Shown piece by piece: positions 50,289 through 59,110 of a stretch of DNA of 64,000 bases; the first letter of the stretch is position 1; each line of letters starts with the position of its first letter. The translations under genes were made by a program, and so were the position numbers. This DNA is from Collinsella aerofaciens (GTDB lineage Bacteria; Actinomycetota; Coriobacteriia; Coriobacteriales; Coriobacteriaceae), in assembly GCF_009876115.1 (NCBI RefSeq), contig NZ_WWSY01000001.1:356993-420992 (forward strand), given 5' to 3'. The notes under the pieces were generated by a model. That model did no database searches, was not told the origin of the DNA, and saw only the letters and a list, made by a program, of their open reading frames with translations.

Positions 50289-50819
50289 GTGAGTTATTTG
50301 GATCTGGCTCGTGGTCGGTATTCTTGTCGTTCTTTTGAGGACCGTCCTGTTGAGCAGTCGGTAGTGGATGCCATTGTTGAGGCGGGGCGGATTGCTCCTT
50401 CTGCTTGTAATAATCATCCAGCCCGTGTGATGGTGCTGGATACGCCTGAGCTGTTGGAGAAGGCTGCTGCTTGTCAGCCTCGGTTTGCTCGTGATGGGTC
50501 TATCTTTGGAGCTCCGCTTGTCTTCCTTATTTGCAGCGTTACCGATGATGCTTGGGTGCGCCCGTATGACCAGATGAATTCCAGTGAAATCGATACGTCC
50601 ATCGTGTGCGACCAGATGATGATGGAGGCCACCGAGCAGGGCCTGGGAACGTGCTGGGTATGCCATTTTAAGCCTGAGGTGGCACAGGAGCAGTTCAATC
50701 TGCCCAAGGGCGTCTATCCCTATCACATGCTCGTCTGTGGCTATCCCGCCGACCACATCGCCGATCCCGAGCATCGCGAGGCCCGCACTATTCCCCTCTC
50801 CAACTTCCTCCTCAAGTAG
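50289..50819 (+). CDS. Nitroreductase family protein
   Basis: The 176-residue flavoprotein-type sequence has RGRYSCRSFEDRPVEQSVVD at the N-terminus (FMN phosphate contact), GRIAPSACNNHPARVMV, and EATEQGLGTCWVCHF near the end. It would reduce nitro compounds or quinones with NAD(P)H. GTG 50289 follows GGAGG by eight bases. The first 200 bases use T-ending codons far more than the rest of the gene and its neighbours, continuing the T-rich bias of the upstream region. Confidence 0.85.
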   Translation: MSYLDLARGRYSCRSFEDRPVEQSVVDAIVEAGRIAPSACNNHPARVMVLDTPELLEKAAACQPRFARDGSIFGAPLVFLICSVTDDAWVRPYDQMNSSEIDTSIVCDQMMMEATEQGLGTCWVCHFKPEVAQEQFNLPKGVYPYHMLVCGYPADHIADPEHREARTIPLSNFLLK

Positions 50820-50862
50820 TTTTTAGACATACCTTAAAATCTACCTTTTACCACGCGCCCTT

Positions 50863-50906
50863 CGCCGAGTTCTGTCCTATCGCATGCAGAGCTCGGCGTT
50901 TTGTTT
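50863..50906 (+). terminator. Terminator of the nitroreductase gene
   Basis: CGCCGAG (50863-50869) pairs with CTCGGCG (50892-50898), extended inward by TTCTG/CAGAG, followed by TTTTGTTT. Confidence 0.85.
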
Positions 50907-50925
50907 CCCAACCCGTATACAGCCA

Positions 50926-50956
50926 CAAAAAAGGAGCCCGCAGGTGCGAGCTCCTC
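50926..50956 (-). terminator. Terminator of divIVA
   Basis: Minus strand AGGAGC (50950-50955) pairs with GCTCCT (50932-50937), followed by TTTTTTG. Confidence 0.75.
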
Positions 50957-50984
50957 TTAAGGACACTAGATTGTAGCTCTGATG

Positions 50985-51659
50985 CTAGTCCAGGTCGTCG
51001 GCGGCAAAGTTGTCGATCGGGGCGAAGGGATCGGCCACGGGGACAACCGGGTCAGCGACGGGCAGCGGCTCGGCGGGAACAGTCACCGCAGGAGAAGCGG
51101 CAGAACCGACCGGCGTGGAGGCCATGAGGTCGGCCGGGAAGGAGTTCTGGGCATCGTCCATGAAGTGCTGGATGAGCTTGAGGTACTCGGCCTTGAACTC
51201 CTCGCGGGAAGCCTTGAGACGATCGATTTCCTCGAGCTCGGCCTGCTTCTCGGTCAGAGCCTGGCGGATAACCTCGCGTGCCTTAGCGTCAGCCTCGTTG
51301 CGGATACGCTCGGCGTTCTCGTTGGCATCGTTGACGATGGTCTCAGCGGTCTGCTGGGCAGCGATCAGGGCAGCGGAAATCTGGCGCTCCTGAGCGGAGA
51401 AGTCAGGGGCGGGAGCAGCCACGGGGGCGGCAGGAACGGCTTGGGCGGTGGCATCCTGAGCCTGGGCAAGCTGAGCCTGCGCATCGGCAAGCTGCTGCTC
51501 GGTAGCAGTCAGGCGACCCTTAAGGTCGACGATCTTAGCGAGCATAGCGTCAACCTCGGAGGACAGCGTCTCCAAGAAGACGTCGACCTCGGCGGGATCG
51601 TAGCCACGCTTGGCCTCAGAGAAAGTCTGAGCCTGGATGTCTGCAGGGGTAATAGCCAT
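50985..51659 (-). CDS. divIVA: DivIVA-domain protein
   Basis: The 224-residue protein has an N-terminal DivIVA motif (ITPADIQAQTFSEAKRGYDP, AEVDVFLETLSSEVD), a coiled coil from about residue 40 to 160 broken by an Ala/Pro-rich linker (about 72-86), and a Pro/Val/Asp-rich tail. DivIVA marks curved membrane at poles and septa and guides growth machinery in actinobacteria. AAGGAG precedes ATG 51659. Confidence 0.85.
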   Translation of the reverse strand: MAITPADIQAQTFSEAKRGYDPAEVDVFLETLSSEVDAMLAKIVDLKGRLTATEQQLADAQAQLAQAQDATAQAVPAAPVAAPAPDFSAQERQISAALIAAQQTAETIVNDANENAERIRNEADAKAREVIRQALTEKQAELEEIDRLKASREEFKAEYLKLIQHFMDDAQNSFPADLMASTPVGSAASPAVTVPAEPLPVADPVVPVADPFAPIDNFAADDLD

Positions 51660-51720
51660 AACAAGTCTCCTTTTTCATCGCCTCGGCGCTACACGCCCGA
51701 CGTAAGTTACTAAGTCAGTT

Positions 51721-52002
51721 CTATACGAGTATACCTATAAGAAGCTGCAGAACCAGCCTCTGCACCAACTGCAACGCAATAATCGCAACGACCGGCGAAA
51801 AATCGATACCGCCCATCGGCGGGATGAAACGACGGAACAGGTTGAGCCACGGACCGCACACGCTATCGAGCACCGCAGCAATATCCTGAAGCAAACCACC
51901 CTGCTTCATGGGAATCCACGTCATAAAGCAGTAGACGACAATGAGCGTGGAATAGAAGTTGAACAGCGTGTTGACCAGCTGGACGATAGTGTAGATGTTG
52001 AT
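51721..52002 (-). CDS. yggT: YggT family membrane protein, apparently starting at AUC
   Basis: The 93-residue protein has two hydrophobic segments and the YggT motifs LIVVYCFMTWIPMKQGG and VCGPWLNLFRRFIPPMGG. The first ATG in frame (51924) falls inside the first membrane segment and would cut off 26 residues that belong to the family. In that extension no ATG, GTG or TTG occurs before the in-frame stop of sepF; instead GAGGAG lies six bases before an ATC (52002-52000), followed by NIYTIVQLVNTLFNFYST. The same ribosome-site context (GGAGATTCCYAT) precedes the ATG of the desulfidase gene. AUC, a downstream CTG, or a point mutation are the options. Confidence 0.72.
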   Translation of the reverse strand: MNIYTIVQLVNTLFNFYSTLIVVYCFMTWIPMKQGGLLQDIAAVLDSVCGPWLNLFRRFIPPMGGIDFSPVVAIIALQLVQRLVLQLLIGILV

Positions 52003-52023
52003 GGGAATCTCCTCGTCTTGTCT

Positions 52024-52746
52024 TTACTTAAGGTAGCCGTCGGCACGAAGCTTCTTGAGATCGGAATCTTTGACCTCGCAGCCGGCGGGCAGCACCATGA
52101 ACACGCGGTCGCCCACCTCCTTGACCGTGGCACCCAGACCGCAGGCAAAGCCGTAAGAGAAGTCCAAGACGCGCTTAGCAACTTCGGTGCGTACACCCAC
52201 AAAAATCAGTGCGACAGGCTGCTTGGTGCGAACGCGGCGCACCACGGTCTCCACGTCGTCATAGCTCTCGGGGCGCAGGACATAGGCCGGCAGCTGCGGC
52301 GTGGCGTTGATGATATTGCTCGCATAGGCCGAGGCATCACTCGGTGCAGGCGCGGGCGCAGCGGCGGCACGGGCGCGGGTGTTCTCGGCGTAGCTCGACG
52401 GCGTGTCATAGGCACCAGGACGATAACCGCTCGCAACACTGTCCTGCGAGCGCGAAGGCGGGTTATACGTCGTGGCATGGCGGGAGTCATCGCCGACCAG
52501 CTGACCGGAGCGCGTATACACGGCAACCGACTCAGCTTCACCGCGGCGCGTCTGACCAAGCAGGCCGTTGCTCGGCTCGTCTTGGGTGTAGAAGCCCTCG
52601 CCCGAAGCACCGCCGTAGCCGTTGCCCTGATAACTATCGTCATAGCCGTCATCGTAGCCGTAGTCGTCGTCCTGGCCATAACCCTGGTCGTAACCCTGCT
52701 GGCCGCCCAGGTGCATCTTATTTTTAATCTCGTCAAGGAAGCCCAT
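52024..52746 (-). CDS. sepF: Cell division protein SepF
   Basis: The 240-residue protein has a short N-terminal amphipathic helix (MGFLDEIKNKMHL) that should bind membrane, a long Gly/Tyr/Asp-rich and Ala/Pro linker (residues 15-150), and a C-terminal SepF domain (LRPESYDDVETVVRRVRTKQ, FSYGFACGLGATVKEVGDRV FMVLP). SepF anchors FtsZ to the membrane. GAGGA precedes ATG 52746. The stop is in frame with, and 21 bases ahead of, the yggT start. Confidence 0.88.
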   Translation of the reverse strand: MGFLDEIKNKMHLGGQQGYDQGYGQDDDYGYDDGYDDSYQGNGYGGASGEGFYTQDEPSNGLLGQTRRGEAESVAVYTRSGQLVGDDSRHATTYNPPSRSQDSVASGYRPGAYDTPSSYAENTRARAAAAPAPAPSDASAYASNIINATPQLPAYVLRPESYDDVETVVRRVRTKQPVALIFVGVRTEVAKRVLDFSYGFACGLGATVKEVGDRVFMVLPAGCEVKDSDLKKLRADGYLK

Positions 52747-52806
52747 GGTTGTGTCCTCTCGCGGTTTAGTGCAGGCGCCCCGATAATCAGTGCGCACTTC
52801 AGAGCC

Positions 52807-53544
52807 TTATTTTACTGCAAACTCCGGGCTAAATACTACCCTGCCCAGGCGAACGAGCGTAGAGCCCTCCTCAAGGGCAGGCTCAAAGTCCTCGCTCATG
52901 CCGCAGGAAAGCTCAGGCAGGTTCAAATCGGGATGCGCAGCCTCCAGCTCATCCCTCAGCTCACGAAGCCCCGCAAAGGTGCGGCGTGCCACATCCTTAT
53001 TCCCCCGGGGCGCCATAGTCATAAGCCCCTGTACGCAAATTCCCTCAAGTTCCGCAAGCTCACCCGCGGCGGCGCGAATCTCATCGGGCGAAAAGCCTCC
53101 CTTCGACTCCTCACCACTCACATTGACCTCGATGAGCACACGCTGGGGGCCGGCGAGCTCGCCTGCCTCAATCTTGCGAACAGCACGGCTCGAGATCGCC
53201 TGCGCCAGATGCAGCGAACCCACCGAGTGAATCAGCTCGGCTGAGCCCAGCACCGCATTGATCTTATTGGTCTGCAGGTTGCCGATCATATCGAAGCGCA
53301 CCTCGGGCAGCTCCGGATGCTCCGCCAGACCCGTGAGCTTGCGAACCAGCTCCTGCGGGCGGTTCTCGGCAAAATGGCGATACCCCGCCTGGATGGCGGC
53401 AACGGTCTCATCGACACCAACGGTCTTGGACACGGCAATGAGGCGCGCGGCGTCGTGGGGGCGGCCCGCGCGATCGAGCGCCGCATAAAAACGTTCCAGA
53501 ATCTGCTCGCGGCGAGCGCGCATCAAGTCCAAATAGTTATCCAT
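52807..53544 (-). CDS. yggS: PLP-binding homeostasis protein YggS/YlmE
   Basis: The 245-residue protein has the alanine-racemase-like barrel of the YggS family: RLIAVSKTVGVDETVAAIQA with the PLP lysine (about residue 41), HFAENRPQELVRKL, FDMIGNLQTNKINAVLG, MTMAPRGNKDVARRTFAGL and LSCGMSEDFEPALEEGSTLV. It buffers PLP and amino acid balance. Start 53544 has GGAGG nine bases upstream. In many Gram-positive bacteria it stands right between pgeF and sepF; here the pst operon comes between it and pgeF. Confidence 0.9.
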   Translation of the reverse strand: MDNYLDLMRARREQILERFYAALDRAGRPHDAARLIAVSKTVGVDETVAAIQAGYRHFAENRPQELVRKLTGLAEHPELPEVRFDMIGNLQTNKINAVLGSAELIHSVGSLHLAQAISSRAVRKIEAGELAGPQRVLIEVNVSGEESKGGFSPDEIRAAAGELAELEGICVQGLMTMAPRGNKDVARRTFAGLRELRDELEAAHPDLNLPELSCGMSEDFEPALEEGSTLVRLGRVVFSPEFAVK

Positions 53545-53589
53545 TGCCAATCGCCTCCGCTGACAGCCAAACAAGTAGTCCCATGCTAA

Positions 53590-53630
53590 CGCAAGAGCGC
53601 GGCCCCGCATGTGCAAGGCCGCGCTCACTT
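53590..53630 (-). terminator. Hairpin after phoU
   Basis: Perfect 10-base arms GAGCGCGGCC (53595-53604) and GGCCGCGCTC (53617-53626); the minus strand continues TTGCG, so the T-run is weak. Confidence 0.6.
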
Positions 53631-53663
53631 AGGTATTTACAATCTTTCGACGAACGGGGCTAC

Positions 53664-54521
53664 TTACTCCTCGTCGTCCTCGCCATCGTCCTCGTCCTCA
53701 AGATGATCGAGCAGGTAGCGAAGACCCTCGCTGACCTCGTTAACGGGCACCTTGGCAACGTAGCGCGCGTCGACGGCGGGCCTCATGATAACACCCTCGC
53801 CCGAAGGCACGCGCATGCTCTCGAGCTCATCCTCGTCCACACGGGCGATATCGCCGGCGTTCATACGCTGACCAGTCAACAGGAAGGTCAGACGGCAAGC
53901 GGCATCGATGGAAATCGAAGCGATGCGATCGAGGTAGCGCGAAACCATGATGGCGCGGCGCAGGTCGTCATAGTTGCTGTCGTCGTCCATAAAGTCGCCC
54001 GTATCCATACGGTTAAAGGTGCGGAAGAACTTCTCGTAGGCGGCGTGCACCGGCTCGTCCTCGACGGCCAGGTTGCAGATGATGGACATGTCATTGGTGA
54101 CGAGCGCAGAAAGCGAAGAGCCCAGCACCTGGTAGACGGCCTCAGCCTCGGCCTCGACCGTGCCGACAAGCTCCTTGGGCAGCGAGATGTCGGCCTTGAT
54201 CATATGACGCGTGGCACGGCAGATCTGACGGACCTTATCGGTCATGCGCTGAAGGTTAAAGTCGACGTAGATGATCGTCTGAAGCAGGCGGAAGTCGGAG
54301 GCGACCGGTGACTGCGTGGCGATCAGGTTGTAGCAGACGGCCTCCAGGTTGGCGCAACGCGCGTCAATCGAAAGCGTGCGCTTCTTGGTCTTGGTGGCGA
54401 GCTTGCGGTCGTCGGTCACATAGGCCTTCACGGCATCGTGGAGGGCCAGATCGACGGCCTCATAGATGCTCAGCATCTCGTGACGGGCCTCGACGAGCTG
54501 ACGGGAAAACAGTTTGCGCAT
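53664..54521 (-). CDS. phoU: Phosphate transport regulator PhoU
   Basis: The 285-residue helical protein has two PhoU repeats (about 15-105 and 120-215), with DFRLLQTIIYVDFNLQRMTD and RAIMVSRYLDRIASISIDAA as the metal-binding E/DxxxD-type helices. The last 60 residues form an acidic tail (DHLEDEDDGEDDEE), longer than usual. PhoU restrains the Pst transporter and its kinase. GGAG lies before ATG 54521. It is the last gene of the pst operon. Confidence 0.9.
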   Translation of the reverse strand: MRKLFSRQLVEARHEMLSIYEAVDLALHDAVKAYVTDDRKLATKTKKRTLSIDARCANLEAVCYNLIATQSPVASDFRLLQTIIYVDFNLQRMTDKVRQICRATRHMIKADISLPKELVGTVEAEAEAVYQVLGSSLSALVTNDMSIICNLAVEDEPVHAAYEKFFRTFNRMDTGDFMDDDSNYDDLRRAIMVSRYLDRIASISIDAACRLTFLLTGQRMNAGDIARVDEDELESMRVPSGEGVIMRPAVDARYVAKVPVNEVSEGLRYLLDHLEDEDDGEDDEE

Positions 54522-54613
54522 GGTTCACTCCAATCAGTTGGGTGCGGTCATGCCGCCCGCACAGTGAATACGCACCGGACCAGGTCCGATCGGCTTGGGA
54601 CTAGTCGCACCGA

Positions 54614-55417
<804 letters not shown>

Positions 55418-55429
55418 GGGACTCCTTAA

Positions 55430-56335
55430 CTAGCGACGCTTGCGCGACAGGAAGCGCGCAAACAGGTTGAAGGCCAGAATGATCACCATCAGCAAGAGCG
55501 CGGTGCCGTAGGCTGCGTTCATGTTGATGCCGTCGTTGGCAAGCAGGTACAGGTGAACGGTCATGGGGCGGCCGGAATCGAGCGGCGAGATAGGTAGATT
55601 GATGGCCTGGCCCATGGTGTAGAGCACCACGGCGGTCTCGCCAATGGCACGGCCGATGGCAAGGACAATGCCCGTGGCAATACGGCCAAAGGCAGAAGGA
55701 AGCACGATCTTGGAGACAACCTGCCACTTGGTGGCGCCCAGGCCATACGCGCCCCAACGGATATAGCGCGGAACGGCGCGAATGGCCTCTTCGGTGGTGC
55801 GCATGACGATGGGAAGCATCAAGAGCGCAAGCGCCAGAGCGGCCGAGACCATCGAAAGGCCCAGACCCATAGCCTCGACAAACAAGGCGTAGCCAAACAG
55901 GCCCATAACGATGGAGGGCACCGAGGCCAAAGCGTCAGCAGCGTAGCGAATGAGCTCGACGATCTTGCCCTGCTTGGCGTACTCGGCCAGATAGACGGCT
56001 GCCAGCACAGCGATCGGCGTGCAGATAAGCATGGCGAGCGCCGTCACATAGACGGTCGAGACGATCGTGGGCCAAATACCGCCCTCGGCGTTGACGCCCT
56101 GGGGCCAACCGAAGATAAAGTCGAGCGAGATGTGTGGCAGGCCGTTGATGACCACGTAGGCGATGATAGCGACCAGCACCAGCGTGGTGATGTAGGCAGC
56201 CGCGCGGAATACGCCGAGCATGATCTTGTTGGACAGGTCCTTGTTGATGCGACCCTTCTTGCCATGGGAAAGGGCACGCTTGATGCGCTCGCGCGACGAG
56301 GTCGTATCGACCGTCGTGTCAACGGAATCGGACAT
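55430..56335 (-). CDS. pstA: Phosphate ABC transporter permease PstA
   Basis: The 301-residue protein has six membrane segments after a basic cytoplasmic N-terminus, and the permease loop AIRAVPRYIRWGAYGLGATK with RAIGETAVVLYTMG. It pairs with PstC. It lies 12 bases from pstB and 3 bases from pstC. Confidence 0.94.
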   Translation of the reverse strand: MSDSVDTTVDTTSSRERIKRALSHGKKGRINKDLSNKIMLGVFRAAAYITTLVLVAIIAYVVINGLPHISLDFIFGWPQGVNAEGGIWPTIVSTVYVTALAMLICTPIAVLAAVYLAEYAKQGKIVELIRYAADALASVPSIVMGLFGYALFVEAMGLGLSMVSAALALALLMLPIVMRTTEEAIRAVPRYIRWGAYGLGATKWQVVSKIVLPSAFGRIATGIVLAIGRAIGETAVVLYTMGQAINLPISPLDSGRPMTVHLYLLANDGINMNAAYGTALLLMVIILAFNLFARFLSRKRR

Positions 56336-56338
56336 AGC

Positions 56339-57265
56339 CTACCCCCTCTTCTTCTTTGAAATCAGACGGACGACGCCCACCAGCGTGGCGGAGATGATAA
56401 ACAGGACCACGCCCATGCCGAACAGCGCCGAGCGGTGCAGACCCGAGGAATAGCTCATGTCGAGCGCGATCTGGCTCGTGAGCGTCGAGATGGGGCTCGC
56501 AATGCTGTCGGGAATAACCGGGGCGTTACCCACGACCATGAGCACGGCCATGGTCTCGCCGATGGCACGGCCCATACCCAGCACGATCGCATCCACGATA
56601 CCCAGCTTGGCGGCAGGTAGCACGACCTTATAGATGGTCTGCCACTTAGTAGCACCCATGGCATACGATGCCTCGCGAATACCCATGGGAATGGAATTGA
56701 GGGCATCGATGGTGAGCGTGGTGATGGTAGGGACGATCATGATGGCAAGCACGAACCACGCCGTCAGCGCACCAAAACCAAGACCACCGGTCAGTTGCGC
56801 GATAAACGGACGGATGATGATCATTCCAAAGAAGCCATAGATGATAGAAGGGATGCCGGCCAACAGGTCAACGGCAGGGCTGATGAGCTTGCGCACGCGC
56901 TTGCTGGCGATCTCGACCAGATACACGGCCGTGCCCACGCCTAGGGGCACACCCATGGCGAGCGCACCGACGGCCACCAGACCCGAGCCGGCAAGCAGCG
57001 ACACGATGCCGTAGTGGCCCTCAGAGGGCGCCCACGTAAAGCTAAAGAAGTCCGCCAGACCGATGTCGGTAAAGACGGGCAGCGCCGAGTACGTGGTAAA
57101 GACAAAAATCAGGATGACGGTAACAACCGCCAAGAACGCGCAGGCAAAGAAAATCCACTGCAGCGCCTTCTCCTTGATATAGGTGCTGCGCGATACGAGC
57201 GCCAGCTCGCGCTTCTTGGGCGCCTGAGCATTCTGCTCAGTCTGGGAGTTTTCCTGTGCTTCCAT
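56339..57265 (-). CDS. pstC: Phosphate ABC transporter permease PstC
   Basis: The 308-residue membrane protein has the PstC loop ALNSIPMGIREASYAMGATK and GRAIGETMAVLMVVGNAP. ATG 57265 is taken as start: GGGGAG lies eight bases upstream, whereas GTG 57274 is too near it. The gene follows pstS almost without a gap. Confidence 0.94.
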   Translation of the reverse strand: MEAQENSQTEQNAQAPKKRELALVSRSTYIKEKALQWIFFACAFLAVVTVILIFVFTTYSALPVFTDIGLADFFSFTWAPSEGHYGIVSLLAGSGLVAVGALAMGVPLGVGTAVYLVEIASKRVRKLISPAVDLLAGIPSIIYGFFGMIIIRPFIAQLTGGLGFGALTAWFVLAIMIVPTITTLTIDALNSIPMGIREASYAMGATKWQTIYKVVLPAAKLGIVDAIVLGMGRAIGETMAVLMVVGNAPVIPDSIASPISTLTSQIALDMSYSSGLHRSALFGMGVVLFIISATLVGVVRLISKKKRG

Positions 57266-57266
57266 G

Positions 57267-58103
57267 CTACTCACTCCCCTTCTCGTCGTTGGTGACGGGA
57301 ATAAAGCCCGCCTCGCGAATCTGCTTGTCCATCTTTTCGGACGTCACGTAGTCGATGTAATCCTGCGCCTGCTGCGAAGGCGCACCCTTCACAAAGAAGT
57401 AAAGGTCGCGCGAGATGGGATAGCCGCCACTCGCGACCGTCTTCTCGGACGCCTCAACATGATTGACCGAGACGGCCTTGACCGAGGTCTTGGCGTTGAG
57501 GCTATCGACGAAGCCCAGCGAAATGTAGCCGATAGCCCCGCGCGAACGAGATACCACGTCGCGCACCTGGCCCGTGCCCGAAAGAACGGCGGAGCGGCGA
57601 TCGAACGGGGTGCCGTCCATCACGATGGTGCGGAAGGCTTCACGCGTGCCAGACGCCTCATCTCGGTTGATAACCTGAATCCTCAGGTCCTCGCCACCGA
57701 CTTCTTTCCAGTTGGTGATCTTGCCGGCATAGATATCGCGGAGCTGCTCGGTCGAGAGGTTATCGACGGGGTTGTCTTCGTTCACGATGACCGCGATACC
57801 GTCGTGGGCAATGACGATGGGAGTCAGGCCCAGATCCCGTTCGTCGGCATTGAGTCCACGGGAGGAGCTGGCGATATCGGCCGTGCCAGCGCTGACGGCT
57901 TCGATGCCAGCGGAAGAGCCCAAACCGGAAACGAGCACGTCGATGCCGGTCTCCTCCTTAAAGCCCTCTGCCGCAATTTCGGCGATAGGAAGGCAGGTCG
58001 TGGAGCCGGCCACGGTAATGAAAGAGGTAGAAGATCCCGAAGAACAGGCGCACAGCGTAAGCGTAAGCACAGCGGCGCTCAGGACCGATACGATCTTTCT
58101 CAT
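57267..58103 (-). CDS. pstS: Phosphate-binding lipoprotein PstS
   Basis: The 278-residue protein begins with a signal and lipobox (MRKIVSVLSAAVLTLTLCAC), then has the phosphate-binding loops VAGSTTCLPIAEIAAEGF, SGLGSSAGIEAVSAGTADIA and NRDEASGTREAF. It captures phosphate outside the membrane. Its ATG overlaps the TGA of pgeF (ATGA), so translation of the whole pst operon is coupled to the laccase-domain gene. Confidence 0.94.
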   Translation of the reverse strand: MRKIVSVLSAAVLTLTLCACSSGSSTSFITVAGSTTCLPIAEIAAEGFKEETGIDVLVSGLGSSAGIEAVSAGTADIASSSRGLNADERDLGLTPIVIAHDGIAVIVNEDNPVDNLSTEQLRDIYAGKITNWKEVGGEDLRIQVINRDEASGTREAFRTIVMDGTPFDRRSAVLSGTGQVRDVVSRSRGAIGYISLGFVDSLNAKTSVKAVSVNHVEASEKTVASGGYPISRDLYFFVKGAPSQQAQDYIDYVTSEKMDKQIREAGFIPVTNDEKGSE

Positions 58104-58900
58104 AGCATCACGCCGATCGCGGCATGGCGCCCACAGGTGCCGTCCTCGTTACGGTAGGAATAAAAGCGGTCGTTCTGACGCACGGTCGAAAGCTGGGTAT
58201 CCACGATATTATCCGCGTCGACACCGACATCTACCAGCGCCTCGCAAATGGCAGCGGAAAGATCGAGCATGCGAGAGGCACTCGCATCGATGCAAGAGAA
58301 CTCGGCGGCAAAGCGATCCATGAGCTCCTGGGAAACCTCGTACTCGTCACCCAGGATATGGGGCCCGATATAGGCGGAAACGTCGCTCGCATCGCAGCCG
58401 GCAGCATCGCAAAGCGCCTGGCACGCCTTGGCAGAAATACGTGCAATCGTGCCCTTCCAACCGGAGTGCACCACGGCAAATCCGCCGGGGGCCACCAGCA
58501 CCACGGGAACGCAGTCGGCAAAGCAGAGCAGCACGGGCACGTCATGGGCCGTACAGACGATGGCATCGCAGCCCTCGGCAATCTGCTCGCGAACAGCCTC
58601 AAGATCGTCGGCGCCGTTCGAAGTCACCGTAACGATATGGTCACCATGTACCTGATTGGGCACGAGCAGATTATGCTCGCACTCAGTGGCGCCCATAGCT
58701 TCGAGCGCTCGACGACGATTTTCTTGAACTGCAAAGGGGTCATCGCCTACATGCGAGCCCAGGTTGAGCGAGGAGTACGCATCTTCGGAAACGCCACCGG
58801 CGCGCTCGGTGAAGGCAAAGCGAACATCGGATGTCGCGCCCTCCACCAACGTAACTCCATCATGGTCGACACGCGAAACGTTGTCCGCACGTGCTGCCAT
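58100..58900 (-). CDS. pgeF: Laccase-domain purine nucleoside phosphorylase-like protein (PgeF/YfiH/YlmD)
   Basis: The 266-residue protein matches the multicopper polyphenol oxidase-like family: RFAFTERAGGVSEDAYSSLN, NLLVPNQVHGDHIVTVT, CDAIVCTAHDVPVLLCFADC, AVVHSGWKGTIARIS and AYIGPHILGDEYEVS, with the metal-site His and Cys residues present. Homologues act on purine nucleosides or edit peptidoglycan precursors (PgeF). ATG 58900 has AGGAGG seven bases upstream. It follows ftsZ after a terminator, and its stop overlaps pstS. Confidence 0.88.
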   Translation of the reverse strand: MAARADNVSRVDHDGVTLVEGATSDVRFAFTERAGGVSEDAYSSLNLGSHVGDDPFAVQENRRRALEAMGATECEHNLLVPNQVHGDHIVTVTSNGADDLEAVREQIAEGCDAIVCTAHDVPVLLCFADCVPVVLVAPGGFAVVHSGWKGTIARISAKACQALCDAAGCDASDVSAYIGPHILGDEYEVSQELMDRFAAEFSCIDASASRMLDLSAAICEALVDVGVDADNIVDTQLSTVRQNDRFYSYRNEDGTCGRHAAIGVML

Positions 58901-59020
58901 ACTAAAGCCTCCTAATAACACAAGTACCGCGGCATCGCCGCTACAGCCCGCGTTTATACGGCTGTCATACTTCTCTAAAAGGATACCTGCTGCGCTGGAG
59001 GCAATCGTAAAGGGAACGTA
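58901..59020 (-). promoter_or_regulatory. Upstream region of the pgeF-pst operon
   Basis: A minus-strand TATAAA (near 58954-58959) and an E. coli-Pho-box-like CTGTCATA on the plus strand (58962-58969) stand 60 bases before pgeF. A Pho regulator site would fit the pst genes downstream, but only one half-site is seen and its orientation is reversed. Confidence 0.28.
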
Positions 59021-59051
59021 AAGAGATTGGAGGTTCTAGTTTACAAAGTCG

Positions 59052-59085
59052 AAATAAAAAGGGCGCGTCCATACGGACACGCCCC
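59052..59085 (-). terminator. Terminator of ftsZ
   Basis: Minus strand GGGCGTGTCC/GGACGCGCCC (59075-59084 with 59061-59070) is followed by TTTTTATTT. Confidence 0.88.
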
Positions 59086-59110
59086 TGTGCACAACAATGC
59101 AAAGAACGAC

